From an uncultured bacterium (GTDB taxonomy: Bacteria; Actinomycetota; Coriobacteriia; Coriobacteriales; Atopobiaceae): 64,000 nucleotides of DNA. Of the stretch, positions 36,209 to 44,740 are shown in pieces. The stretch covers positions 34,219 to 98,218 of the forward strand of contig CAJMNO010000007.1 of NCBI GenBank assembly GCA_905214865.1, written 5' to 3'. Position 1 is the first letter of the stretch; each line of letters starts with the position of its first letter. The position numbers and the translations under genes were made by a program. A model generated the notes under the pieces. The model searched no databases, had not been told where the DNA came from, and worked only from the letters and a program-made list of their open reading frames with translations.

Positions 36209-37171
36209 ATGGGACACTACATCACAGGCGTGCTTACCGAGATTTGTACCCCGTTCAAGAAGAATGGAGAGATTGACTACGAATATCTCCATGACATGAT
36301 CGAGTGGCAGATAGACTGCGGCATCGAGAACTTCTTCGTCAATGGCTATGCCGGCGAGTCCTTCGAGCTCTCCTTTGACGAGAAGCTTGCCGTCCTCAAG
36401 TGCGTATATGAGGCGAACCAGGGTCGGGCCAAGATCATGGGTTGCTCCTTTGAGAACGACATTCGGGCGAACAAGAGGCTCCTCGATGCCTATGAGAGGA
36501 CGGGGATGTGCGACTGCTATTGCGTCACCGCCCCTCCCTTCTACAAGTTTTCCCAGGCCGCTCTCTATGATTGGACCGCAGAGCTCATCGACTACGCAAA
36601 GCGTCCCGTCTTCATCTACAACTGTCGCGAGCAGGGGGTCATGTATGCCCCGGAGACGCTGGGAAGACTGGCCAGCGAGCACGAGAACCTTCGCGGATTC
36701 AAGGACGCCTCCACGAACATCATCAACTTCCAGAACGACCTGCTGCAGGTCGACCCGGAGAACTTCGACCTCGTCGGTGGCTGCGACGGCTTTGACGGCG
36801 TCATGATCCTGCTTGGAGGGGTTGGGTGCGTGTCGTTCATGGCCGTCCCCTATCCCCGGGAGATGAAGGAGATCGTCGACAAGGGCCTCGCGGGGGACTG
36901 GAAGGGCTGCATCGAGGCCCAGCAGAAGGTCCTGCGTATCCGCAACATCCTCAAGAAGACTCCGTTCAACGCCGGGTGGAACTGGGCAATGCAGTATGGC
37001 TTTGGCCGCCCGACCGTCTCTCGCATGGGGGAGAAGCAGGACTGGGTTCCCTATGAGGTGAAGGTCGAGCTCGATCGGCTCATGGTCGAATACGGATACC
37101 AGAGCCTGGGCGACAAGATCTTCCCCACAAAGCTCGACGAGGAGATGGCGGGAAAGGCCGACTTCCGCTAG
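36209..37171 (+). CDS. DapA/NanA-family aldolase (lyase)
   Basis: The 320-residue TIM barrel belongs to the dihydrodipicolinate synthase/N-acetylneuraminate lyase family. The Schiff-base lysine lies in LRGFKDASTNI, the proton-relay tyrosine in CVTAPPFYKF, and the carboxylate-binding N-terminal motif reads NGYAGESFELSFDEK (family GTTGE...LT..E). The changed TTGE element, AGES, and the operon context (DUF4432, epimerase, kinase) argue against lysine synthesis and for a sugar-acid or 2-keto acid aldolase. The ATG at 36209 has GGAGGG 10 nt upstream. Confidence 0.85.
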   Translation: MGHYITGVLTEICTPFKKNGEIDYEYLHDMIEWQIDCGIENFFVNGYAGESFELSFDEKLAVLKCVYEANQGRAKIMGCSFENDIRANKRLLDAYERTGMCDCYCVTAPPFYKFSQAALYDWTAELIDYAKRPVFIYNCREQGVMYAPETLGRLASEHENLRGFKDASTNIINFQNDLLQVDPENFDLVGGCDGFDGVMILLGGVGCVSFMAVPYPREMKEIVDKGLAGDWKGCIEAQQKVLRIRNILKKTPFNAGWNWAMQYGFGRPTVSRMGEKQDWVPYEVKVELDRLMVEYGYQSLGDKIFPTKLDEEMAGKADFR

Positions 37172-37211
37172 GGGGTCGTCGAATCGCGGGTGACTTCGAA
37201 TCACCCCAGCG

Positions 37212-38405
37212 GTGTTCGAGTTTGCCGGAGCAAGGGCGAGCGTCCTGGAAGGTGCGGCGCGCTCGCCTGCCTTCAAGAGGGTTCTCCTCGGGGAGAGAGG
37301 TGCGGAATTGTCTTTCACACGGGTTGGCTTCACCCAGTCATTCTTCTCAGACCGGCCAATCGAGCTCGTGAGCGATGGCGAGCTCAAGGCGACCGCGTTT
37401 CGGTACGAGACGGGGGTCGCCGGGCTGCGCGTCCAGAACTCCCGCTCGAGCATGGTCGTCCTTCCGTACATGGGGATGCAGGTCTGGTTCGTCACCTTCG
37501 ACGGCAGGAACGTCACCCAGAAGTCCATGTTCGACATGCCGCTGGCGACGACGAAGTTCGGAGACAACTACGGGGCGTTCCTGTACCATTGCGGTCTCAA
37601 CAATGTGAACGGGCCGGAGGAGGGGGAGGATCCCTACCCCATGCACGACGTCCTGCCATTTGCCGTCTACGAGAACACCTACACGGGCGTTGGCGTGGAC
37701 GAGGAGGGTAGGTACCTCGCCGTTGGTGGCACCTACGTGTTCCGCAACAGTCAGGAGTTGTATTGGGCCTACGCCCCGGAGCTCAGGCTCTATGAGGGGA
37801 AGACGATGGTGGAGATGAAGGCGACGGTGCATAATCGTCGAACCCATCCGCTTGAGTACCTCTGGCTATGTCATATGAACTGGCTGGGGGTGGATGGGGG
37901 CCGATTCTACTACAGCGCTCCCCAGGATCCTGATCACGTCCTCGTCGCCCCCACGGAGCTTGGGAACGACTCCCCTCGCGCCGTTGCGATTCGTGAGTGG
38001 GGGAGGAAGCTGACCTCTGACCCAACGCTCGCAGATGTGCTTGACTCCAGCTCCCAGGTGTACGACCCGGAGATGTGCATCAACTATCGGTACGAGACCG
38101 ACGAGGATGGGTGGGCCCACTCGCTCATGGAGCTTCCCGGTGGGGGCTCCTACTACGTGGCGTGGGATGCCACGAAGGCCCCGTATGCCCTGAGATGGCT
38201 GTGCAGGACCGGTGACGAGGATGGCGTCGGGATTGCGGTGCCCAGCACGGGGACCAACAGGGGTTCGTCCTACCAGCGGGAGCACGGGCACTTCAACACG
38301 CTTGAGCCAGGAGAAAGTGACGTCCTCAGGTGGCGTTTTGGGCTTCTGGATGAACGCGAAACCAGCGATGCCAAAGCGTGCATCGACGCGATCCTTGGCA
38401 GGTAG
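37212..38405 (+). CDS. DUF4432 / aldose 1-epimerase-like protein
   Basis: The protein of up to 397 residues fits the DUF4432 family of galactose-mutarotase-like beta proteins. Visible are SMVVLPYMGMQVWFVTFDG, the LYHCGLNN histidine region and the segment YLWLCHMNWLGVDGG, with the terminal FNTLEPGESDVL typical of mutarotase folds. Such proteins sit in sugar-catabolic operons and may epimerise or mutarotate keto sugars. The start is uncertain: the GTG at 37212 lacks a good ribosome site, and a TTG near 37308 after GGGGAGAGAGG is an alternative. Confidence 0.72.
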   Translation: MFEFAGARASVLEGAARSPAFKRVLLGERGAELSFTRVGFTQSFFSDRPIELVSDGELKATAFRYETGVAGLRVQNSRSSMVVLPYMGMQVWFVTFDGRNVTQKSMFDMPLATTKFGDNYGAFLYHCGLNNVNGPEEGEDPYPMHDVLPFAVYENTYTGVGVDEEGRYLAVGGTYVFRNSQELYWAYAPELRLYEGKTMVEMKATVHNRRTHPLEYLWLCHMNWLGVDGGRFYYSAPQDPDHVLVAPTELGNDSPRAVAIREWGRKLTSDPTLADVLDSSSQVYDPEMCINYRYETDEDGWAHSLMELPGGGSYYVAWDATKAPYALRWLCRTGDEDGVGIAVPSTGTNRGSSYQREHGHFNTLEPGESDVLRWRFGLLDERETSDAKACIDAILGR

Positions 38406-38455
38406 TTCCCTTGGGCTTCACTCGGCTTGATGGCGACAGATGAAAGGCGGGACAC

Positions 38456-39292
38456 ATGGCGATGAGGGTGTCGCTCTTCTCGACTGGGTTTGCGAGCTGG
38501 CCATTGGAGAGGACCTTCCAGGCGGCTGCTCGCTGTGGATACGATGGGGTGGACGTTGGGGGATTCCGTCCCCACGCATATCCACCCGACGTGCTTGCGG
38601 GGGTCAACGGAGGAGCCTCCGCGATTCTCTCCTATGTGCAAAAGTACCAGGTCCCCATCGTCAGCTATGTTCCCGAGAACACCGGATCACCCCATAGCTT
38701 CGTGTTCAGGGAGCGGGAGCTGAACGACATCTCCGTCGAGTACTTCAAGCAGTCAGTTGACGCTGCTAAGGCGATTGAGGCACCCATGGTGATGTTTGCG
38801 ATTAACATGCCGGGGTTTGGGATCGACCGGGAGTACCTCAAGAGACAGGTGGTCGAAGACCTCAAGGTCATCTCCGACCATGCCGCAGATCTTGGGGTGA
38901 CCGTCATCCTCGAGCCCGTGACCCCGTATGAGGGCAAGCTCTGCTGCTCGTCTGATGACGTGAAGTACTTCCTGGACGAGGTCGACAACGATGCCCTTCA
39001 GGTTGTCCTTGACCTCGCCTGCCCTCTCACGTGCGGCGAGCCGATGAGCGAGTACTGGGAAAAGATGCCCGGCGCGGTGAGGGAAATTCACTTTATCGAC
39101 GCGGAGCCAGACTGTGAGGACCACCTGATTCCCGGCGACGGCTCGATGGATTGGCCTCGCATCGTCAACTACCTGCGAAGCGTTGACTACGACGGCTACC
39201 TTGCACTCGAACTGTTCAGCAGGTATGGCAACGAGCCGGACTTCGCCGCGGAGAGGGGCATCGAGGTAATCAGGGGCCTGCTGGGTCGGTAG
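38456..39292 (+). CDS. sugar-phosphate isomerase/epimerase, TIM barrel
   Basis: This 278-residue xylose-isomerase-like TIM barrel has CGYDGVDVGGFRPHAY near residue 27, VILEPVTPYEGKL (metal Glu) near 150, VVLDLACPL near 185, IHFIDAEPDCEDHLIPGDGS near 210 and YLALELFSRY at the end. These are the metal-binding positions of the FrlC/IolE/tagatose-epimerase group. It lies between DUF4432 and a PfkB kinase in the lyase operon and probably prepares the kinase or aldolase substrate. An AAGGCGGG site precedes the ATG. Confidence 0.82.
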   Translation: MAMRVSLFSTGFASWPLERTFQAAARCGYDGVDVGGFRPHAYPPDVLAGVNGGASAILSYVQKYQVPIVSYVPENTGSPHSFVFRERELNDISVEYFKQSVDAAKAIEAPMVMFAINMPGFGIDREYLKRQVVEDLKVISDHAADLGVTVILEPVTPYEGKLCCSSDDVKYFLDEVDNDALQVVLDLACPLTCGEPMSEYWEKMPGAVREIHFIDAEPDCEDHLIPGDGSMDWPRIVNYLRSVDYDGYLALELFSRYGNEPDFAAERGIEVIRGLLGR

Positions 39293-39359
39293 TCGCTGCC
39301 TTGGGAGGAAACGTGCGTCTCGCCAGTGGGGAGGCGTCTGACGGAAAGAGGGTGTTTCG

Positions 39360-40322
39360 ATGGGCAAGAACGGTCCGATTGACGTAATCGTTATGAACTC
39401 TCATGGCGTCGGGCAGGTGTGCAACGTCCACAGGCTCCCGCGTCGAGGAGAGACGATGGAAGCGTGGAATTGGCATGTCGAGGAGGATGGGGGCAAGGGG
39501 GCTACGGTCTCCGTCGCCCTTGGGCGACTCGGGGTATCGACCGGCTACATCGGGAAGGTCGGCTATGACCCTTGGGGGGACATGGGCGACAAGTGGATGA
39601 GCGAATCGGGCGTGGATACCACCTACATGTATCGTGACCATAGTGTCTCGACCGGCACGGGCCTGATCATGATTGATGATGACGGCCTTAACACCATCGT
39701 CGATGGCGACTCTGCGTGTCGCGCCCTTACGGTTGACGAGATCCATGACGCGATTGCCGCCATGAGTGAGGCAAAGGTTTTCATCACCGGCTTTGGCATG
39801 CCCTTCCAGAAGGCGCTTGCGGGGGCGAGGATTGCGAAGGAAGAGTACGGGATGACAACCTTCTGCAACGCGTCCCCCCTTCCCTCCGAGCCACTCGGTG
39901 ACCTTGGGTTTGTTGACCACCTCGTGGTGAACGACGTCGAGGGGAGGGTCCTCTGCGGTTTGCCGGAGGACTCGGAGACTCCGTTCGGGGAGATCTGCCG
40001 CCAGGTCGTCGCCACGTATCATTGCAACGGCGTGATCATGACCTGCGGGGCAGAGGGATCCGCGGTGCTTGATGGAGACGACTACTTCTTCGTCCGGGGC
40101 ACCAAGGTCAAGGCGGTGTACACGATTGGTGCAGGCGACGGGTATCTTGCGGCGACCGCAGCCGGTCTCGTGTGGGGCAAGACCCTCAGGGAAGCATGCG
40201 AATGGGCGAGCAAGTACGCCGCCTATAAGGTCACCCGCGAGGGCACTATGACGAGTAGGCCGGGAGAGGGTTACCCACCGCTCTCCGATGTCGAGGAATG
40301 GATGAGGTCCCTCCAGGAGTAA
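39360..40322 (+). CDS. PfkB/ribokinase-family sugar kinase (B)
   Basis: The 320-residue kinase is a clear paralogue of the one at 27574. It shares VMNSHGVGQVCNVHRLPRRG, EDGGKGATVSVALGRLG, VSTGTGLIMIDDDG, the catalytic YTIGAGDGYLAATAAGLVWG and KTLREACEWASKYAAYKV. The NTAGAGD of the first is TIGAGD here. Conservation of the rare HGVGQ opening in both suggests related substrates. It ends the lyase operon, directly before a strong terminator. Confidence 0.85.
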   Translation: MGKNGPIDVIVMNSHGVGQVCNVHRLPRRGETMEAWNWHVEEDGGKGATVSVALGRLGVSTGYIGKVGYDPWGDMGDKWMSESGVDTTYMYRDHSVSTGTGLIMIDDDGLNTIVDGDSACRALTVDEIHDAIAAMSEAKVFITGFGMPFQKALAGARIAKEEYGMTTFCNASPLPSEPLGDLGFVDHLVVNDVEGRVLCGLPEDSETPFGEICRQVVATYHCNGVIMTCGAEGSAVLDGDDYFFVRGTKVKAVYTIGAGDGYLAATAAGLVWGKTLREACEWASKYAAYKVTREGTMTSRPGEGYPPLSDVEEWMRSLQE

Positions 40323-40346
40323 CGAATCAGATGTAACGCTTCCCCC

Positions 40347-40381
40347 TCGGCGCTGTGTCCCACGGCGCCGAGTTTCTTTTA
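40347..40381 (+). terminator. terminator of lyase operon
   Basis: CTCGGCGC pairs with GCGCCGAG and is followed by TTTCTTTT, a textbook intrinsic terminator. Confidence 0.9.
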
Positions 40382-40410
40382 CGGGGGGGGTAAAACGGGG
40401 GTAAAGGAAG

Positions 40411-40445
40411 GCGGCGCGGCCCATCGTGTGGATGGGCCGCGCCGC
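40411..40445 (-). terminator. terminator of frlD
   Basis: A 15-bp perfect stem (GCGGCGCGGCCCATC with its complement) with a 5-nt loop lies after the leftward kinase gene; reading leftward it is followed by a CCTTTACCCCC tract. Confidence 0.8.
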
Positions 40446-40472
40446 ACCTGAGCTTTGTGGGTCAGCCTGCTG

Positions 40473-41258
40473 CTACCAGGCACCAGAATACTGGAGTGTC
40501 ACCGAGGAGCTCTTTGCTCCCTCGCTCATGCAGCCTGGGATGTCCTTGTTCTCGAGGACGCCCTTGATGAAACCGGCGATGAAGGAGTCACCCGCGCCCA
40601 TCGTGTCTGCCACCTCGACCTCGATGATGCCCTGCTTGTAGAACTCCTCGCCATCAAAGGCAAGGCTGCCATGCTCTCCCAGTGTGACGACGACCACCTT
40701 GGGGCCCAAGGCCTGCTTCTCCCTCATGAAGGAACGGACCTGTTCTGTGTCGTCGGACTCGAGTCCGAAGAAGGCGTAGTCGACATTGCCGATTGATTGG
40801 TCGACGACCGGATCGTTTGGCTGGTCGGAGTAGTCGAAGGCGACGGGCGTTCCCGACTCCTTGATTCGCCCGAGGTCTTCGGCCGTGTGGCCCCAGATGC
40901 CGCTGACGACAAGGTCGTGGGAGCAGACGAACGAGAGGTCCTCCTCGCTCATCTTGAAGTCTGCCATCACGCCCTCGACATAGTCGCCGAAGACGCGGTT
41001 TCCGTTGACGATCTGGACGTAGGTGACGGCGGTCGACCCTTCGCTTACGTGAACGTGACTGGTGTCGACACCCTTCGCCCTAAGCGAATCGACGAGGAAC
41101 TCCCCCTGCTCATCGGCTCCTACGACTCCCGTGTAGGAGGCGTCTATGCCCATACGCTCAAGATAGACGGCGACGTTTACGGGGTTGCCGCCAGGATACT
41201 GCTTCCCCTCCTCCTTATAGACATCAACGCAATTGTCACCCACAGCCGCAACTTTCAT
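40473..41258 (-). CDS. frlD: fructoselysine 6-kinase, FrlD
   Basis: This 261-residue PfkB kinase is strikingly like E. coli FrlD, which phosphorylates fructoselysine at O6. Shared stretches are VGDNCVDVY, YPGGNPVNVAVY, NRVFGDYVEGVMADFKMSEE, DLVVSGIWGHTAED, the catalytic DTMGAGDSFIAGFIKG and the C-terminal TLQYSGAW. The start at 41258 has GGGAG 8 nt upstream. It is divergent from a second FrlD-like kinase across a 278-bp control region and supports calling the island an Amadori-product locus. Confidence 0.9.
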   Translation of the reverse strand: MKVAAVGDNCVDVYKEEGKQYPGGNPVNVAVYLERMGIDASYTGVVGADEQGEFLVDSLRAKGVDTSHVHVSEGSTAVTYVQIVNGNRVFGDYVEGVMADFKMSEEDLSFVCSHDLVVSGIWGHTAEDLGRIKESGTPVAFDYSDQPNDPVVDQSIGNVDYAFFGLESDDTEQVRSFMREKQALGPKVVVVTLGEHGSLAFDGEEFYKQGIIEVEVADTMGAGDSFIAGFIKGVLENKDIPGCMSEGAKSSSVTLQYSGAW

Positions 41259-41536
41259 GTGCGTCTCCCTTCTCAGCGCCACGAGGCGCATCATCCGAGC
41301 CTGCTTGCGAAGGACAGCTCCCATGGTACTTGAATTTGACGGAAGGTATAAAAGAGAGACGTAGAAGTATAGCAATTCCCGATAGATGGTAAATCCACAT
41401 TTGAGATGGCTAAGACACAGTTGAACGTGATGAAAATACCTGCAGACGGTAGAAGATGCGGATGCTGTACCGTAACAGAAAAAATGACCTACCATATAAG
41501 TAATAGGAAAAACTATACCTTAGCTTGGGAGGTCAA
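41259..41536. promoter_or_regulatory. divergent control region frlD / FrlD-like kinase
   Basis: This AT-rich interval has AGGTATA (41344-41350) next to frlD and its reverse TATACCT (41514-41520) next to the rightward kinase, plus TGTACCG (41466-41472). The two outer sites are mirror images, as expected if one GntR/UTRA repressor controls both directions. Confidence 0.45.
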
Positions 41537-42337
41537 ATGAGAGCGGCGTGCATCGGCGACAACTGCATTGACTACTATCGAAACCTCGAGAGGAAGTATC
41601 CCACCGGAAATGCGGTCGACACGGCGGTAAACATGAGGAAGCTGGGCGTGCCGACCTCCATCATCTCGACAACCGGGTCTGATGAGTACGGAAAGTGGAT
41701 GATAGAGACTCTCAAGCACGAGGGGCTGGATACGTCCCATCTCAAGGTTGCCGAGGGCAAGACCGCCATTACGTACATGGACCTCGAGGGTTTGGACCGC
41801 GTGCACGGCACCTACGAGGAGGGCGTCCTCGCCGACATGGTGTTTGACGATGAGGATGTGCGCTTTGCGATTGAGCATGACATCGTCCATACGGCGCTGT
41901 GGGGCAATGCGGAGTCGACCCTGCACAGAATCCACGAGGCCGGAACAAAGGTGAGCTTTGATTACGCTGATAAGCTCGATCACCCATTGGTTGAAAGCAC
42001 GCTTGGCGACGTCGACTACGCCTTTTACTCCTACCACAAGGGGAAGGATGACTTCATCAGGTCGTTTCTGCAAGACAAGGTCAACAGGGGCGTTACCGTG
42101 GCGACGGCGACGTTTGGGGAGGAAGGCAGTCTCTCCTGGGACGGAACGAGGTTCTACGACGGACCGGTGTATCCCGCCAAGAACCTCGTCAACACGGTCG
42201 GGGCAGGGGACTCGTTCATTGCCGGCTTCCTCGTTGGGGTTCTCAACGGGAACGACATCGCGAGATGCCTCGATAGGGGAGCGCGGATTGCCTCCGAGGT
42301 GGTAAGCGTTTTTGAGCCATGGGTGGCTTCCGAGTGA
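41537..42337 (+). CDS. FrlD-like PfkB kinase (second copy)
   Basis: The 266-residue kinase parallels FrlD throughout: CIGDNCIDYYRNLERKYPTG, RVHGTYEEGVLADM, DIVHTALWGNAES, GEEGSLSWDGTRFY and NTVGAGDSFIAGFLVG. It differs at positions conserved between frlD here and in E. coli (VFGDY becomes VHGTY, and the QYxGAW end is replaced), so it likely phosphorylates a different fructosamine. It follows GGGAGG and heads an operon with frlC, an amidohydrolase and YjbQ. Confidence 0.83.
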   Translation: MRAACIGDNCIDYYRNLERKYPTGNAVDTAVNMRKLGVPTSIISTTGSDEYGKWMIETLKHEGLDTSHLKVAEGKTAITYMDLEGLDRVHGTYEEGVLADMVFDDEDVRFAIEHDIVHTALWGNAESTLHRIHEAGTKVSFDYADKLDHPLVESTLGDVDYAFYSYHKGKDDFIRSFLQDKVNRGVTVATATFGEEGSLSWDGTRFYDGPVYPAKNLVNTVGAGDSFIAGFLVGVLNGNDIARCLDRGARIASEVVSVFEPWVASE

Positions 42338-42387
42338 GCAAATGACCCTCGGCACAATTGTTGGAAAAGGCGAGATGGGAGAAGACA

Positions 42388-43215
42388 ATGTTCAAAATCG
42401 GGATGTTCACTTCGGGGTATCAGCGCAACAATCTCGAAGACATGTTCGTGGACGCCGCGCGCTTTGGCTATGACTACATCGAACTGTGGGGCGGCCGTCC
42501 ACATGCCTATGCGCCAGACCTTGCCGCTGGCGATATCGATGAGATAATCCGACTTCGCGATAAGTACGGCGTTCCAATCACGGGGTACTGTCCCGAGCAC
42601 AACGCCTATCCGTACAACTTCATGATTGGGTCGGAGCGTCAGCGTGAGGATGCCGTTCGCTATCTCAAGGTCTGCCTTGATCAGGCGGCAAAGCTGGGGT
42701 CAGACTTCATGCTCGTCTCGCCCGCCCACGCTGGTTATGACGCGACGTACACCCAGATGCGCGACCGACTCTACAGGACAATGGAGGACCTTGCTGCGTA
42801 TGCCCGAAACGTTGGGGTGAAGTTGGTGGTGGAGCCGCTTACCCCCGAGGAGTCCAACTGCTTTAACAGCGCAAACGACCTGTTGGAGCTCTTCGAGCAC
42901 GTTGACAACGAGTATCTGTACGGGATGATGGACATCGTTCCCCCCTATCTTCAGCAGGAGCAGATGATGAGCTACTTCACCCTTCTTGGCGACAAGCTGT
43001 ATCACCTGCACATCCCCGATTCCAATGGGGTGGATGCGACGCACCTCATTCCCGGCGAGGGGGTAATGCCCTACAAGGAACTCATGCAGGAGATTCGCGA
43101 CCTTCCCTACGAGCGCACGGCAACCATTGAGCTCGTGACCAACTACATCAACGAACCGCGCCTGTATGCAAAGCGCGCCATCAATAACGTCCGCGCCATG
43201 CTTGGCGAGGAGTAG
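42388..43215 (+). CDS. frlC: fructoselysine 3-epimerase, FrlC
   Basis: The 275-residue TIM barrel closely matches E. coli FrlC, which interconverts psicoselysine and fructoselysine. Shared segments are GMFTSGYQRNNLEDMF, IELWGGRPHAYAPDL, GYCPEHNAYPYN, SPAHAGYD, VEPLTPEESNCFNSANDLL, YFTLLGDKLYHLHIPDSNG, IPGEGVMPYKELM and IELVTNYINEPRLYA. Metal ligands (Glu, Asp, His, Glu) fall in these motifs. The ATG at 42388 follows GGGAG. Confidence 0.9.
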   Translation: MFKIGMFTSGYQRNNLEDMFVDAARFGYDYIELWGGRPHAYAPDLAAGDIDEIIRLRDKYGVPITGYCPEHNAYPYNFMIGSERQREDAVRYLKVCLDQAAKLGSDFMLVSPAHAGYDATYTQMRDRLYRTMEDLAAYARNVGVKLVVEPLTPEESNCFNSANDLLELFEHVDNEYLYGMMDIVPPYLQQEQMMSYFTLLGDKLYHLHIPDSNGVDATHLIPGEGVMPYKELMQEIRDLPYERTATIELVTNYINEPRLYAKRAINNVRAMLGEE

Positions 43216-43229
43216 GTCGGAGCCATCCC

Positions 43230-44081
43230 ATGTTTATCGACGTACACGTACACCCTGCATTCTACGAGCCGATCAACGACGACCCCATGCGCGAGAACAT
43301 GCGTCATGAGGTGCTTGACATCCATCTAAATGGCATCGCCAAGCTAGAGCACGTGAGAAACCAGATGAGGCTTGCGGGTTTGGATAAGCTCTGCCTCCTC
43401 CCCCAGGACTACCTTACGGAGGAGGGGGAGGTTCCCGTAACCAACGAGGAGATCAAGAAGCTCGTTGACCTGATGCCCGATCAGTTCATCGGCTTTGCGT
43501 CTGTTGATCCGTATGACCCCGAGGCGGCCGAAAAGCTCGATCGCGCCTTTGGCAGCCTTGGGCTGAGCGGGCTCAACCTCCATCCCGGTAGACAGCGCTT
43601 CTATCCGATGGATGAGTGTGTGCAACCTCTTTATGACATATGCGAGACCTACAACAAACCAGTGATGTTCCATGCCGGGATGTCATGGGAGCCTCATACG
43701 CTTGCCAAGTACGGAAGGCCGATCGAGTTCGAGGAGCTGGCAGAGACAAGACCGGGACTGCGCTTCTGTCTCGGTCACTTTGCCTGGCCGTGGCTCGAAG
43801 AGGCCGCGATGCTCATGGTGAAACACAAGAACGTGTATGCGGATACCGCGGTCTTGTACTTTGATTGCGCGAGGGAATTCTACTCGCGCCTCTTCACTAG
43901 GGAGCTCGAGGTGACCTGGATTGACAGGAGCCTGAGGCACCAAGTCATGTTTGGGAGCGACAACCCCCGGTTTGAGCAGATCAGAATGGCGCATGCCCTC
44001 GAAGACCTTGGCTTGAGGGATAGCACCGTCGAGCTCATCAAGGGGACGAACGCACTTGAATTTCTCAATGGTTTGGAGTAA
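43230..44081 (+). CDS. amidohydrolase-2 family TIM-barrel hydrolase
   Basis: This 283-residue metal-dependent hydrolase starts with the paired-His strand MFIDVHVHPAFYE. It continues with GLSGLNLHPGRQRFYPMD, VMFHAGMSWEP (His), CLGHFAWPW (His) and the final metal/catalytic Asp in MFGSDNPRF. The family includes decarboxylases (ACMSD, OHCU) and lactonases. It follows frlC by 14 bp and overlaps the next gene by one base. It may hydrolyse or decarboxylate a product released by deglycation. Confidence 0.8.
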   Translation: MFIDVHVHPAFYEPINDDPMRENMRHEVLDIHLNGIAKLEHVRNQMRLAGLDKLCLLPQDYLTEEGEVPVTNEEIKKLVDLMPDQFIGFASVDPYDPEAAEKLDRAFGSLGLSGLNLHPGRQRFYPMDECVQPLYDICETYNKPVMFHAGMSWEPHTLAKYGRPIEFEELAETRPGLRFCLGHFAWPWLEEAAMLMVKHKNVYADTAVLYFDCAREFYSRLFTRELEVTWIDRSLRHQVMFGSDNPRFEQIRMAHALEDLGLRDSTVELIKGTNALEFLNGLE

Positions 44082-44518
44082 TGGGTGAGATGGTTTACGA
44101 GGAGAAGTTCACTTTCTTAACGAGTGAGTACAACCAGTACATCGTAGTAACCAATATGGTTGAACGTGCTGTTCGCGACAGCGGCGTTCGGAATGGGATG
44201 GTCACGGTCATCTCGAAGCATACGACTGCGGGTATTACCACGAACGAATCCCTTGAGTGTCTCGAGAGCGACATAGACGTGTTTCTCAAGCGGCTTGTTC
44301 CGGAGGATTATCCATATTCGCATGCCAGGATGCTGGCTGACTATGGCTCCACCGCGGGAAACCCAACAGGGCATCTCAAGGCGATGCTCGTTGGGAACCA
44401 TGCGCACTTCATGGTTCGTGACGGGGAGATAGAACGAGGCGGTGCCCAGGAAGTCTACTTCTGCGAGTTTGATGGACCGTCTGAGAGGACCTTCCTCGTT
44501 CAGGTCATGGGAGAGTGA
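44081..44518 (+). CDS. YjbQ/UPF0047 family protein
   Basis: The 145-residue beta protein has the family core VISKHTTAGITTNESLECLE, HARMLADYGSTAGNPTGHLK with AMLVGN, and GGAQEVYFCEFDGP. YjbQ proteins are described as having secondary thiamine-phosphate synthase activity, but the physiological role is open. Its ATG overlaps the TAA of the amidohydrolase (TAATG), so the two are translationally coupled. Its presence in an Amadori-type operon suggests a task linked to sugar phosphates or reactive by-products. Confidence 0.85.
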   Translation: MGEMVYEEKFTFLTSEYNQYIVVTNMVERAVRDSGVRNGMVTVISKHTTAGITTNESLECLESDIDVFLKRLVPEDYPYSHARMLADYGSTAGNPTGHLKAMLVGNHAHFMVRDGEIERGGAQEVYFCEFDGPSERTFLVQVMGE

Positions 44519-44740
44519 TGGGGTGGCTAGCTAGAAGAGACGAGAATCTATCGCCCGAAAAGATCCCCGCGAACTGGGGGATGGGTAATTGCATAACCCG
44601 TTTTGCCCGTATCGTCTGTAATTTCGTTTGAACTATACTGGCGATATGGAGTCCTGATTCATGCCTTTCGAGGCAGGTCAAGATAAGGCATCGTATCGGG
44701 GTAATCTAAGGGACAAGTATTCGAGCGGATAGAGTTTCAG

